Source: Candidatus Electrothrix rattekaaiensis (GTDB lineage Bacteria > Desulfobacterota > Desulfobulbia > Desulfobulbales > Desulfobulbaceae). From it: a DNA stretch of 64,000 bases. The position numbers and the translations under genes are program-made. Positions 52,983-61,545 of this stretch are shown piece after piece; position 1 is the first letter of the stretch, and each line of letters begins with the position of its first letter. The stretch is from NCBI GenBank assembly GCA_032595675.1, contig JAVQMD010000001.1:1396640-1460639 (forward strand). The letters are read 5' to 3'. The notes beneath the pieces were generated by a model. That model did no database searches and was not told where the DNA came from. It was given only the letters and a program-made list of their open reading frames with translations.

Positions 52983-53896
52983 TTGGACAAGGGAACCTTC
53001 CGAAACTGAACTTTAAAGTCGTTGCAATTAAGTTCAAGCAGAGCGACCCCTGTTATCTTTGGAGAAACACCTCCAAAACTAATACTTGCCTTAACAGGAA
53101 TATCAGAAACGAGAATTTTGTCTATATAGCCATCGTCTTTTGTATAACCGATTTATGCTTCTGTTGCTCCATATTCATTTCCTTCGTAATCAAAAAGTCT
53201 TGAATATCTGCTGCCATACATGCCAATCTTCTTATCCTTTCCAGGGCTGGTTATCAAAAAAGAGAACGTTATAGTTCCGTTGGATAGTTCACATTTCAAC
53301 AACTGAAATATAAAACCTCCGGCTTCAAGCGTCTGTAAAGGCCTCCCCAGTCTCCTTTCCGAATTTCCATCGGGAGACACTTCCGTAAGGCTGGTGGCAA
53401 GCAGAACCTTAACAGCTTCTGTCTTGGCAATATTCCCGGCTATTGCATCAATGACTTCCGCAGTGGAGATGTCCAATATTTTAACGGCGATTCGCACAGT
53501 GTCTCCGAAAGGCGTGAGCGTTCCGGTAATCAGGGAATCCACCCCAGCAATCTGCCCCAATTTTCTTGCAGTCTCCGGGTCTATGATTCCGGTTGCGGAG
53601 AGCTTGTGTTCTTTGAGAATATTTTTCAGATGGGTTCTGTCCATAATTTTGAAGCTCTTTCCCGCACCGGCAAGGGCAATAGAAAACTCCTCAGCAACGA
53701 ACCGGCCAAGCTCCGTCACATCGCTGTGCGAGTCTGTGAAATCCACAACAGCTATTTTGTCTTTTTCCGTCGCGGAGATTTTTTCCGCCATTGTTGCGGA
53801 CATTTTCTTGATCTCGGCTTCATAAGCGGATGCATCGCAAACTGCTGCCAGAAAGAAAACTATCGCCAACATTACAATATGCCTGAAGAACTTCAT
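52979..53896 (-). pseudogene. FlgO/CsgG-like lipoprotein-type gene with in-frame stop
   Basis: The first 247 residues have a signal peptide (IVMLAIVFFLAAVCDASA), then KIAVVDFTDSHSDVTELGRFVAEEFSIAL, FKIMDRTHLKNILKEHKL and LGQIAGVDSLITGTLTPFG, the FlgO/CsgG-type nucleotide-like fold. A TAA at 53153-53155 ends it, but the same frame is open for another ~57 codons (IGYTKDDGYIDKI, then GVSPKITGVALLEL) to a TGA coupled to the next gene. The continuation looks like the end of the same beta-domain, so a nonsense change or base error is likely. Confidence 0.7.
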
Positions 53897-53913
53897 TGAT
53901 GCTTCTCCTTTAT

Positions 53914-54072
53914 TTATTTTCCCCGCTTCTTTACTCCATCAAGCACAAGAGTAATACGCTGTTTTTCTTCATCAGGTTCGAGGTTCCGGCGCAAAACAGC
54001 CCGGTCGAAATCTGCCTGCGTCACTTGGGGGTATTCATCCGTAGAGGTTTTTGAAATAGAGTCCTTGTTCAT
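53914..54072 (-). CDS. 52-residue protein, possibly truncated BrnA-like antitoxin
   Basis: This small frame starts at ATG 54072 and reads MNKDSISKTSTDEY, then PQVTQADFDRAVLRRNLEPDEEKQ and RITLVLDGVKKRGK. The TQADFDRAVLR pattern followed by a strand resembles the N-terminal part of BrnA/CopG-type antitoxins, whose DNA-binding helices would come next and are missing. It lies in the gap between the FlgO-like gene and the restriction-fold gene. The call is tentative. Confidence 0.4.
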   Translation of the reverse strand: MNKDSISKTSTDEYPQVTQADFDRAVLRRNLEPDEEKQRITLVLDGVKKRGK

Positions 54073-54191
54073 GCTGATTTGCCCTCCGCATAGAGATTAC
54101 CCTGCTGCAACCTCTGAAGCTCTTCAACCGACAACCCCGTAATTTCCGCAATCTCCCCTATATCCAAGCTCTCGATTGAAGCGCAAGGGCG

Positions 54192-54818
54192 TTACCGACT
54201 CCACTCTTTGATAATTTTTTTGCTGTTTTGGAGCACACCAAAGATATGCAGGAGTTCTTCATCTGTTGCATTGAGTCCTGTATGGACGGCATAGGCCTGT
54301 TCATGGAGCACGACAAAATGCCAATAACGCCCCATAACATAGGCCCCGTACACAGGCTGGTTGTCAGCATTCAGATGCTGGGCCGTGACCATTTCGATCA
54401 TCAGCTGACCGAGGGGGTCGTTGGAGGAATCATGTTCTTTCTTGTATTCATGGATAAAAAAATACGGTTTCTTCGGAGAACGTCTTCCAGAGGCCACCAT
54501 GAAATCGACAAAACCGGAGACTGTGTCGTCTTCAACGGTCATGGTAAGTTCTCGGGAAAGAAAGGGCTTACAATCCGTCTCCTCAAAACGAATCAGCTCA
54601 AGAAGCGGAATAATAAAATAGACCTTGAGTTCCTCTTCATTCCAGTCCCATACGTTATCCAGCAATTTTTCCTGAAGCAGCTGCAATTGCTGCTTTTCGG
54701 TGTCCGAGGGAGCAGGAACCGGGCGCATCCACTGTTCAAGTTGTTGGTTCTGTTTTTGCTGAACGATATGAAAAGTTTCTTCCACCTCTTCAATTGTCCA
54801 TTTTGAAAACGATTTCAT
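54192..54818 (-). CDS. restriction-endonuclease-fold protein, unknown role
   Basis: This 208-residue protein starts MKSFSKWTIEEVEETFHI. The middle has SGFVDFMVASGRRSPKKPYFFIHEYKKEHD, with the D...E-x-K spacing of PD-(D/E)XK folds. YVMGRYWHFVVLHEQAYAVHTGLNATDEELLHIFGVLQNSKKII follows. Similar proteins are common in genomes rich in mobile elements; none is characterised to my knowledge. After the stop the same frame continues for ~40 codons (LDIGEIAEITGLSVEELQRL), a fragment like the tail of Rpn-type transposon-associated proteins. Confidence 0.65.
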   Translation of the reverse strand: MKSFSKWTIEEVEETFHIVQQKQNQQLEQWMRPVPAPSDTEKQQLQLLQEKLLDNVWDWNEEELKVYFIIPLLELIRFEETDCKPFLSRELTMTVEDDTVSGFVDFMVASGRRSPKKPYFFIHEYKKEHDSSNDPLGQLMIEMVTAQHLNADNQPVYGAYVMGRYWHFVVLHEQAYAVHTGLNATDEELLHIFGVLQNSKKIIKEWSR

Positions 54819-54880
54819 GGGTATTCCTCCTGCTCCGTTTCGACTTTTTTTAACCCAATATTTTCAACGACTCTGTTGCG

Positions 54881-56116
54881 CTATGCGCTTTCTCTCCTGT
54901 ACGTCCGCCGCACCGTGGAAATCAAGCCCTTGGGCCGAAAGACCATCATGATGACCAGGGTTGCACCGAAAACCAGCATCCGGTAATCGGCAAAGGCCCG
55001 TAGATATTCCGGCAGCAGCATCAGGACCAGGGCCGCAATGATCACCCCGATGATAGATCCCATCCCGCCCAGCACCACGATGCAGAGGATAAGAGCGGAT
55101 TCAAGAAAGGTAAAGGAAGAAGGGTTGACAAAGGTAGTTTTTGCGGCAAAGATCACCCCGACGATACCGGCCCAGAAGGCACCTAGGGCAAAAGCGGTCA
55201 GCTTGGTTTTTGTTTTGTCGATCCCCATAGCCTGACAGGCGATCTCGTCTTCGCGCAGGGCGAACCAAGCACGACCGATCCGGGAATTTTGCAGACGATT
55301 CACCACAAACACGGTAAAGAGCACCAGAGCGATCATCAGGTAATAGAGATAGTTGATGGATTGGTCCAGAGACAGCTCCATCCCGAAAAAACCGGGTCGG
55401 GGAACACCGGCGATTCCGCTGGGACCATGAGAAAACTCTGTCCAGTTTTCCAGGACCAAGCGGATGATTTCGCCGAAACCTAGGGTAACAATAGCCAAGT
55501 AGTCGCCTCTCAGGCGTAAGACCGGAAAACCGAGCAGGATACCGAAACAGGCTGCCAATAAGCCTCCGATGGGCAGGGCTACCCAGAAGCCGATTCCGAA
55601 ATGGAGGTTGAGCAGGGCATAGGTATAGGCCCCGACAGCATAAAAGGCCACATAGCCAAGATCAAGCAGGCCCGCCACCCCGACAACGATATTGAGCCCC
55701 AGTCCCAAGACCACGTACATCAGGGCGGTGATCATGATGTTGATTTGATAGGTGGAAAGGTACAACGGAAAAGCAGAAAAAATAACGAGAAGCACTCCAA
55801 GTACCGGTACAAATACTTTTGGTTCGTTGAGCAGGATGTGCTGCCAATCCTTTTCATCTTTTTCTAGGGTAATTCCAGGGGTAACGCGCAATTTTTTCTT
55901 TTCTTCCTGTACCGTCTTCCAGCCCAGAAAAACTCGGCTTAACAGGTACAGAAAAAAGCTGGCAAGGGCCACATAGAGCATATTCTGCCAACGCCAGACA
56001 ACGGTTTCTTCATAGGGATTCACCTTGATGACCATGATGGGAAAGGTGAGAAAACAGAACCAGAGAGCGACCAGAAATGCTTTTTTCAGGTGTTGGAATG
56101 AGATTATGTAGTGCAT
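54881..56116 (-). CDS. livM: branched-chain amino acid ABC transporter permease LivM
   Basis: ATG 56116 is taken as start (411 residues); an upstream in-frame extension to 56203 looks unlike the family. About ten membrane spans are present. ALMYVVLGLGLNIVVGVAGLLDLGYVAFYAVGAYTYALL and RLRGDYLAIVTLGFGEIIRLVLENW are LivM signatures, as is ALREDEIACQAMGIDKTKTKLTAFALGAFWAG. It should partner LivG and LivH. An island of accessory genes lies between it and livG. Confidence 0.9.
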   Translation of the reverse strand: MHYIISFQHLKKAFLVALWFCFLTFPIMVIKVNPYEETVVWRWQNMLYVALASFFLYLLSRVFLGWKTVQEEKKKLRVTPGITLEKDEKDWQHILLNEPKVFVPVLGVLLVIFSAFPLYLSTYQINIMITALMYVVLGLGLNIVVGVAGLLDLGYVAFYAVGAYTYALLNLHFGIGFWVALPIGGLLAACFGILLGFPVLRLRGDYLAIVTLGFGEIIRLVLENWTEFSHGPSGIAGVPRPGFFGMELSLDQSINYLYYLMIALVLFTVFVVNRLQNSRIGRAWFALREDEIACQAMGIDKTKTKLTAFALGAFWAGIVGVIFAAKTTFVNPSSFTFLESALILCIVVLGGMGSIIGVIIAALVLMLLPEYLRAFADYRMLVFGATLVIMMVFRPKGLISTVRRTYRRESA

Positions 56117-56273
56117 ATTCAGCGTAATCTTAAGAACTCTTGCAGGATGTACTGCTGTCCCGTATGGATCTTGCCGGAAAATTTCGGATGCCTGCCTCGG
56201 CACATCATAGCTGAATCGCTCTGTTAGTGCAATCTATCAGTCGTTTTTCTCCTTCGAGATATGTAGCCTCCGT

Positions 56274-56504
56274 TTACGAAGAGACTTGTTTATCTTCCTG
56301 ATGTTGTACGTATTGTCTTGAATGCAACGAAGCTCTCAGATATGCGGCTTCTCCGGTTATAATGTGGTTGATACGATAAATTTTGTCTTTTATGGGAGGG
56401 TGGGCACCAAGCAGCACAATCAGCCAGAAAAAACTGATAACCAAGACAATGGGCAGCAGGTCGGTAAAGGTGGACCAGAGTTTTTTCAGGGAGGTGAGAA
56501 GCAT
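56274..56504 (-). CDS. small membrane protein, possible DUF1538 fragment
   Basis: From ATG 56504 there are 76 residues with one strong helix (LLPIVLVISFFWLIVLLGA). The N-terminal LKKLWSTFTDLLPIVLV resembles the start of DUF1538 transporters, of which only the first ~30 residues would be present. The remainder is not similar. It is either a remnant or a small unrelated membrane protein. No good ribosome-binding site is visible. Confidence 0.3.
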   Translation of the reverse strand: MLLTSLKKLWSTFTDLLPIVLVISFFWLIVLLGAHPPIKDKIYRINHIITGEAAYLRASLHSRQYVQHQEDKQVSS

Positions 56505-56763
56505 TTTCAAGTCAGTACATGGCTCTGGTCTGATGAAAACAGAATGGTACAGGTACGTACGAGATGCGACATGGGGCCTCCTCTGAGTGCAAGGAAGTGA
56601 TGATGAAAAAATACCTTGCTGTTGCAGTCGTGTCAAGCCCCTCCTTTTCTTTGTCTTTTGCGAGGAGCTGCTGACTTCAGCTTGACAGGCTGTTACGGTC
56701 TTTGGTATGTAAAAAGATTCATAAATTCGTTGCATAAAATCACCGATCTTTTAAGGATACCCA

Positions 56764-57819
56764 ATGAAAAAAAAGAACATGCCTCTCTGCGATTATCTCT
56801 ATGTGGACACCAAGAAAATTCTTTCCGTGTACAATCAGCTCACCGGAGCTGTTGTCTCTTCCGGAGAATCCACGTACGCAACCGTTAATCCGGTGGAGAA
56901 CAAGAAAAAGTACGATTTTAAAATATTTAAAAGCGATTCTGTTAACACGGCCCAGGAAGGGCAGGGGGCACAGGAGCAGGTCAAGCCCCATCATGCCTTG
57001 TTTCAAGAATTGGAAGCAGAGCTGGTTGACCAAGGGCATCTGGTTGATTTATCCGGAAAGGGAATGGCGGAAAAGATACAGGATCAAGATTTTAGAAAGA
57101 CCTTAAAAGATACCTTCTGTGTCAAGGTGACAGGGCGATGCGTTATTGAGCATTACGAGAGAATGAAGAAGATTTCTGAATCGTTCCCGGATATTGCCGC
57201 GCTGATTAATCAGAGCAATAAGGCGGCAGTGAAGAGCACGGACGCCTATAAAGAGCTTGTAGAGCAGATCAAGGCCCGAGAAGCAGAGATAGCAAAGATA
57301 AAGGACAGAAATGCACGCAATATTCAGCAGGTTCCGCTGAAAGAGCAAAAGAAAAAGCTGGAGGATCTGCTGGAGAATCACAGCAAGGCCGGAGTGGTTG
57401 AACAGTGGATCCTCGACGGGCTCAAGACCTGGATTGATACCTTCATTCCCGGCATTATTAATTTGCGGATTTATCCTTCCCAAGAGCATATGGAGGTGCA
57501 GGTTTTCGGGCATATGAAGCAGGAAAATTTCTTTGATATGGATGTCAGTGCGTTCCATTTTACCTATGGTTCTGTCCCGACCGAAGAGCTCACTATGATT
57601 GGAATTGTCAGCTCGGTACCCAACCCGGAGGATGCCGCCTTTAATCCCCATCAGGAGTTTTTGAGTGGTGATTTATCAAGCAAGGAAGCGGTTGAGCGCG
57701 GGTTCCGTAGTGTTTTTCGCGGGTTTGAAGGGTTTGAGCAGATGGTGCGGACGTGTCGGTATCCAAGGGTGTTGGTTTATCCGATGTTGGTGTATCGGGA
57801 GATGGGGGGGAAGAGGTAG
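56764..57819 (+). CDS. DUF6414-like protein
   Basis: This 351-residue soluble protein has AAGGA 8 nt before its ATG. It starts with CDYLYVDTKKILSVYNQLTG, the pattern I associate with DUF6414 proteins, then a helical region with a coiled coil (KELVEQIKAREAEIAKIKDRNARNIQ). The C-terminal half is mixed alpha/beta (IIPGIINLRIYPSQEHMEVQVFGHMKQ). DUF6414 genes are often found in accessory regions, and the function is unknown. The family name is a recollection, not a search. Confidence 0.5.
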   Translation: MKKKNMPLCDYLYVDTKKILSVYNQLTGAVVSSGESTYATVNPVENKKKYDFKIFKSDSVNTAQEGQGAQEQVKPHHALFQELEAELVDQGHLVDLSGKGMAEKIQDQDFRKTLKDTFCVKVTGRCVIEHYERMKKISESFPDIAALINQSNKAAVKSTDAYKELVEQIKAREAEIAKIKDRNARNIQQVPLKEQKKKLEDLLENHSKAGVVEQWILDGLKTWIDTFIPGIINLRIYPSQEHMEVQVFGHMKQENFFDMDVSAFHFTYGSVPTEELTMIGIVSSVPNPEDAAFNPHQEFLSGDLSSKEAVERGFRSVFRGFEGFEQMVRTCRYPRVLVYPMLVYREMGGKR

Positions 57820-57948
57820 TTTTTCTGCCGGGGCAGGTGCTGTTTCTTGTCTCATACGGCGTGTCGGTGTCAACAACGACCTTGCGGAATCTCACCCCTT
57901 TTTTGTACACTCTAGACTGAGTGCCCGCCGTAAAAGAGCGTTTCTGAC

Positions 57949-58050
57949 GTCCCGTCGGGACACTCGATCATAGCCCAGTGATTTATCTCGTTGGGCAGAG
58001 AAAGCCCCGGCGGGGATCTATCTAACCAACCCAGGATAACATCTCGGGCT
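57949..58050. repeat. composite palindromic intergenic element before xseA
   Basis: Three hairpins stand in a row: GTCCCG-T-CGGGAC at 57949-57961, GCCCA/TGGGC arms at 57973-57996 and CCCC-GGC-GGGG at 58005-58015. A fourth, imperfect one (CCCAGGAT with ATCTCGGG) follows. This resembles a class of dispersed palindromic elements seen between genes in many environmental bacteria. It may act in mRNA processing or termination. Confidence 0.55.
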
Positions 58051-58064
58051 AACACATTTTCACC

Positions 58065-59441
58065 ATGCACCTCCACAACAACCAACAAAAAATTTTCAGC
58101 GTTTCAGAACTTACCCGCTCCATCAAATCCATGCTGGAAGGCCGCTTCGCCTTTATCAGCGTTGCCGGGGAGATCTCCGGCCTGCGGCGACCGGGTTCCG
58201 GTCATCTCTACTTCACCCTCAAGGACGATCAGGCTCAGATTAAGGCTGTGCTCTTCAAGATGCAGCAGCGGTATCTGCAACAGCAGCCCAAGGACGGCGA
58301 TATGGTGGTCTGCCTGGGCAGGGTCTCGGTGTACGAACCCAGAGGTGATTACCAGCTCATCATTGATAGCCTGGATTACCACGGGGAAGGAGCCTTGCAG
58401 CTCGCCTTTGAGCAGCTGAAAAAACAGCTGGATGCTGAAGGACTCTTTGATCAGGAGCTGAAAAAGTCGATTCCGCCGCTGCCCGAACACCTGATCCTCG
58501 TGACCTCGCCATCCGGTGCTGCGGTCCATGACTTCATCCGCATTGCCCAGAAGCGATATCCCCAGGTGCGGATCTCGGTATACCCGGCAGCAGTGCAGGG
58601 CGAGCATGCGGCAAAAGAACTCTGTCAAGCTGTGTCGGAGATTAATCTTCAGCAGGAAGCTGGTCGGTTGGCAACAGACGCGATTATTCTCTGCCGGGGC
58701 GGCGGCTCTGTTGAGGATTTGCAGGCCTTTAATAATGAAGAGCTGGCCTGGGAGATTCATAGGTCTAATATCCCGGTGGTCAGTGCAGTGGGCCATGAGA
58801 TCGATTTTACTATTGCCGACCTAGTGGCCGACCTTCGTGCGCCCACACCCAGCGGGGCCGCAGAGATGCTGCTGCCGGACAGCCAGGCCCTGCGCGAGCA
58901 TCTTGCTGATCAGGCCCGCAGGCTCTGCCGGACCATGCAGGGGCAACTGGACCGGTATCAGGAGCGGATCACTCTGTATCGGCACAAGCTGTCCGGTGCT
59001 GCCCAGCCTGTTGATACCTTGCTTCTCCGTTTGGACCATATGTCCGAAAATATGGAGCATGCCATGCAGGCCAACTTGGCAGCCCTTCAGACCTGCCTGG
59101 ATCGGGTGGAAAATCGTCTCAAACAGAACAATCCCTTGCTGGTGCTCAATCTCTATCATCAGCGGGTTAAGGAGATGCAGCGACGACTTCGCCAGATCGG
59201 TACCCGGCTTATCAGCGATAAGGAACAGGAACTTGCCCGAGCCGCAGGGGTGCTGGAAGCGGTGAGTCCTCTGTCCACCTTGGCCCGTGGCTACTCTGTG
59301 GCTCGAAAAGTCTCAGGCCGCCGAGCGTTGATCTCGGCAGCGGATCAGGTTCAGATCGGAGAGCCTATTGAGGTGCTGCTTCATCAGGGGCGACTGGAGT
59401 GTGAGGTGACTCGGGTTGAACGGAGTTCAGGCGATTTGTAA
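58065..59441 (+). CDS. xseA: exodeoxyribonuclease VII large subunit
   Basis: This 458-residue protein has an N-terminal OB-fold DNA-binding domain (RFAFISVAGEISGLRRPGSGHLYFTLKDDQAQIKAVLF). The catalytic region includes ILVTSPSGAAVHDFIRIAQKRYP, IILCRGGGSVEDLQAFNNEELAWEIHRS and SAVGHEIDFTIADLVADLRAPTPSGAAEM. A long helical C-terminus follows. The enzyme degrades single-stranded DNA with XseB. No xseB follows within the window, so the small subunit must be elsewhere. Confidence 0.95.
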   Translation: MHLHNNQQKIFSVSELTRSIKSMLEGRFAFISVAGEISGLRRPGSGHLYFTLKDDQAQIKAVLFKMQQRYLQQQPKDGDMVVCLGRVSVYEPRGDYQLIIDSLDYHGEGALQLAFEQLKKQLDAEGLFDQELKKSIPPLPEHLILVTSPSGAAVHDFIRIAQKRYPQVRISVYPAAVQGEHAAKELCQAVSEINLQQEAGRLATDAIILCRGGGSVEDLQAFNNEELAWEIHRSNIPVVSAVGHEIDFTIADLVADLRAPTPSGAAEMLLPDSQALREHLADQARRLCRTMQGQLDRYQERITLYRHKLSGAAQPVDTLLLRLDHMSENMEHAMQANLAALQTCLDRVENRLKQNNPLLVLNLYHQRVKEMQRRLRQIGTRLISDKEQELARAAGVLEAVSPLSTLARGYSVARKVSGRRALISAADQVQIGEPIEVLLHQGRLECEVTRVERSSGDL

Positions 59442-59695
59442 GGAGAAACGGTCATCCCCTCATCGCAATTCCTGCTGCGGTTTGATGAATCTCCAAGGTA
59501 AAGCTGCTCTTAGATCTATTTCGGAATCAATGGAATTTATCACCAAAAAAAGAAAGAAGATTAAGCAGGTACTTCCCCATATGGAAAATTTCGACAATTA
59601 ATGAGTTGTAATATGCCTGTTGTGTGAAAAGGTTGTTTTTCAGTTAGTTACAAACCGTTCCCCTTGGTTTTTACAGGTAACACGGTGAAACGTCG

Positions 59696-61231
59696 TCACA
59701 AGCACTCTGCTTCATATTGGACAATATTTCGTTCACTGAAATCAATCCGCAGCCCGATGAGAATGACTCGTTTATTTCTGTAGGCTCCTGCATAATTTTT
59801 TTCTTTGATCTGTCGGAGAGCCTTTTGTGCCGAATCAGTTTTTAATTCGAAAATATAGACAGTTTTTCCGTGCCGGAGTGAAAGGTCGAGACGGCCCTTA
59901 TTGCCCAGACGTTCCGGAGAGGCGTCAAAGCCTGCGGCCTGCAAGTACATAAGCAGGGTGGCAGAGTAAAAATGTTCCGTCTTGTTTGCATCAAAATGGA
60001 CATAGGGTATGGAAGAATAGATGATTTTGAATTGCCGAATAATTTGTTCAATATCTTCATCCTGTAAAGCCTTACTCAGCTTTTCCTGCACATCCAAAAT
60101 GTCGGCATCAGCAACCGTGTATTGCGCGTTCAGGATCAATTCGCAAAAGGAGCGTCGCACTTCGTCATTAGGGAAATCCAGGGTGTAGCTCTCTTCCTCT
60201 CTTTTTTTTATGGTGAGATAACCGGCCTGGGTAAGAAAGCTTTCCGGTGTGGCCTGATCTATATCCCGTTTGCTGAGAAAGGTCGATGAAACCTTTACCT
60301 GCTCAAAATCAACAAGATCGTATTTTTTATCTGCGGAATAGCGGATGATGTATTCAGGGGAACCGGTTTCCATCCAGTAGGGGGTAAAACGGCCTTTGTT
60401 ATCGAAATACTTGAGTATAGAGAAGGGGTTATAGACAAAGGTCTCGCCGTCCCAGGAATAGCCGTTATAGTAGCGGGCCAGCTTTTTCCAGAACTCCGGT
60501 TCGCTCAGATCCTGCTTTCTCCGAACCTGCCGGATCTGTTCAGGAAAGGAGGAGGCAATCTCTTCAGCTGTATAACCGCAACATTCTGCATACTCTTCGT
60601 TCAGGGTTATATCATTCAGGTGATTGAGGGCACTGAACACCCCCATCTGGGTAAATTTAGAAATCCCGGTGATGAAGATGAAACGAATATACTCTTCATC
60701 GGCTTTTATCATCTTGTAGAATTCCCGCAACAGTTCTTTGATTGCAGGTAGTTCTGGTTTATTCAGATTATTGAGAACTGGAGCGTCATACTCATCAATC
60801 AGAAGAACCACCGGCTTTTTTTTTCCTGCTTTTCGAATCAATCGGTCAAAAGCGATATCAGGATAGGGGGTCTCCCTGAGAGTAATATCAAGATCTTCCG
60901 CAGCATTATAGATGAGTTCAAGCAGCTTGTTGGCAATGACCTCAACATGGTCGCCACCCGTCTTGCTTAAGTCCAGCCGGATGACCGGATGGGTTTGCTG
61001 AAAATCCCATTTTTCATAGGCATAGGTCTCTTGAAAGAGTTCCTTCTCACCCTGAAAAAGTTCTTTAAAGGTGTTTATCATTAAGGACTTGCCAAATCTT
61101 CTCGGACGGGAAAGAAATATGGGAACTGTGGACTGGGCTAAGGAAAGGAGGTGTTGTGTTTTATCGACATAGAGAAAACCACCTTCAATGAGCCCTTTAA
61201 ACTCCTGTTTGCCGATGGGCAGCTTTTTCAT
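59696..61231 (-). CDS. AAA-ATPase-like / PD-(D/E)XK nuclease-fold protein
   Basis: This 511-residue protein has the AAA-ATPase-like domain: KKLPIGKQEFKGLIEGGFLYVDKT, Walker A-like RPRRFGKS, and VVLLIDEYDAPVLN for Walker B. The C-terminal PDDEXK_9-type domain reads LGNKGRLDLSLRHGKTVYIFELKTD, with D, E-x-K in place. Such proteins are abundant in some anaerobes and often come in many copies; their role is undefined. It is distinct from the DUF4143 ATPase at 18,455 but similar in general design. Confidence 0.85.
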   Translation of the reverse strand: MKKLPIGKQEFKGLIEGGFLYVDKTQHLLSLAQSTVPIFLSRPRRFGKSLMINTFKELFQGEKELFQETYAYEKWDFQQTHPVIRLDLSKTGGDHVEVIANKLLELIYNAAEDLDITLRETPYPDIAFDRLIRKAGKKKPVVLLIDEYDAPVLNNLNKPELPAIKELLREFYKMIKADEEYIRFIFITGISKFTQMGVFSALNHLNDITLNEEYAECCGYTAEEIASSFPEQIRQVRRKQDLSEPEFWKKLARYYNGYSWDGETFVYNPFSILKYFDNKGRFTPYWMETGSPEYIIRYSADKKYDLVDFEQVKVSSTFLSKRDIDQATPESFLTQAGYLTIKKREEESYTLDFPNDEVRRSFCELILNAQYTVADADILDVQEKLSKALQDEDIEQIIRQFKIIYSSIPYVHFDANKTEHFYSATLLMYLQAAGFDASPERLGNKGRLDLSLRHGKTVYIFELKTDSAQKALRQIKEKNYAGAYRNKRVILIGLRIDFSERNIVQYEAECL

Positions 61232-61352
61232 TGAAAAGTCCTCATGCTCAATGGGGTAGTATCAAGGGGTAAAAAGACATAATCAGAAGTATATTCAATT
61301 TGACCCGGAAACTCAATGCTTGCATCACGTACAGAATATTGTCCCTGTAAAT

Positions 61353-61371
61353 CCCTCCCCACCGGGGAGGG
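61353..61371. repeat. GC-rich hairpin upstream of rsmG
   Basis: CCCTCCCC and GGGGAGGG arms with a 3-nt loop. It lies in a gene-free stretch of about 314 bp (61232-61545) between the AAA-type gene and rsmG, together with two further palindromes. Confidence 0.6.
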
Positions 61372-61457
61372 GCAACAAAGTACGAAAGTTTTTCAAGCGG
61401 CTCAAATGAGGCTTGCCCGACACCTTTCCTATAAATTATGATGACAGCAACGTGTCC

Positions 61458-61481
61458 CCAAGGCTAATATATTAGCTTTGG
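61458..61481. repeat. 24-bp near-perfect palindrome
   Basis: CCAA-G-GCTAATATATTAGC-T-TTGG is self-complementary except for one G/T pair. This could be an operator-like site or the core of a dispersed repeat. It is 65 bp before the rsmG start. Confidence 0.5.
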
Positions 61482-61502
61482 TGAACAATCGAAGTTTTGT
61501 TA

Positions 61503-61521
61503 TCCTTCCCCAGGGGAAGGA
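61503..61521. repeat. hairpin immediately before rsmG
   Basis: TCCTTCCCC and GGGGAAGGA arms with a single base between them, 25 bp before the rsmG ATG. It resembles the GC-rich hairpin at 61353 in style. Confidence 0.5.
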
Positions 61522-61545
61522 TGGAAGTTTATATTCAGAAAACCC

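Noticed and set aside
59416-59601. 61-residue frame after xseA as xseB
   Set aside because: It shows none of the helical pattern of the small exonuclease VII subunit. It starts inside xseA and looks like chance.
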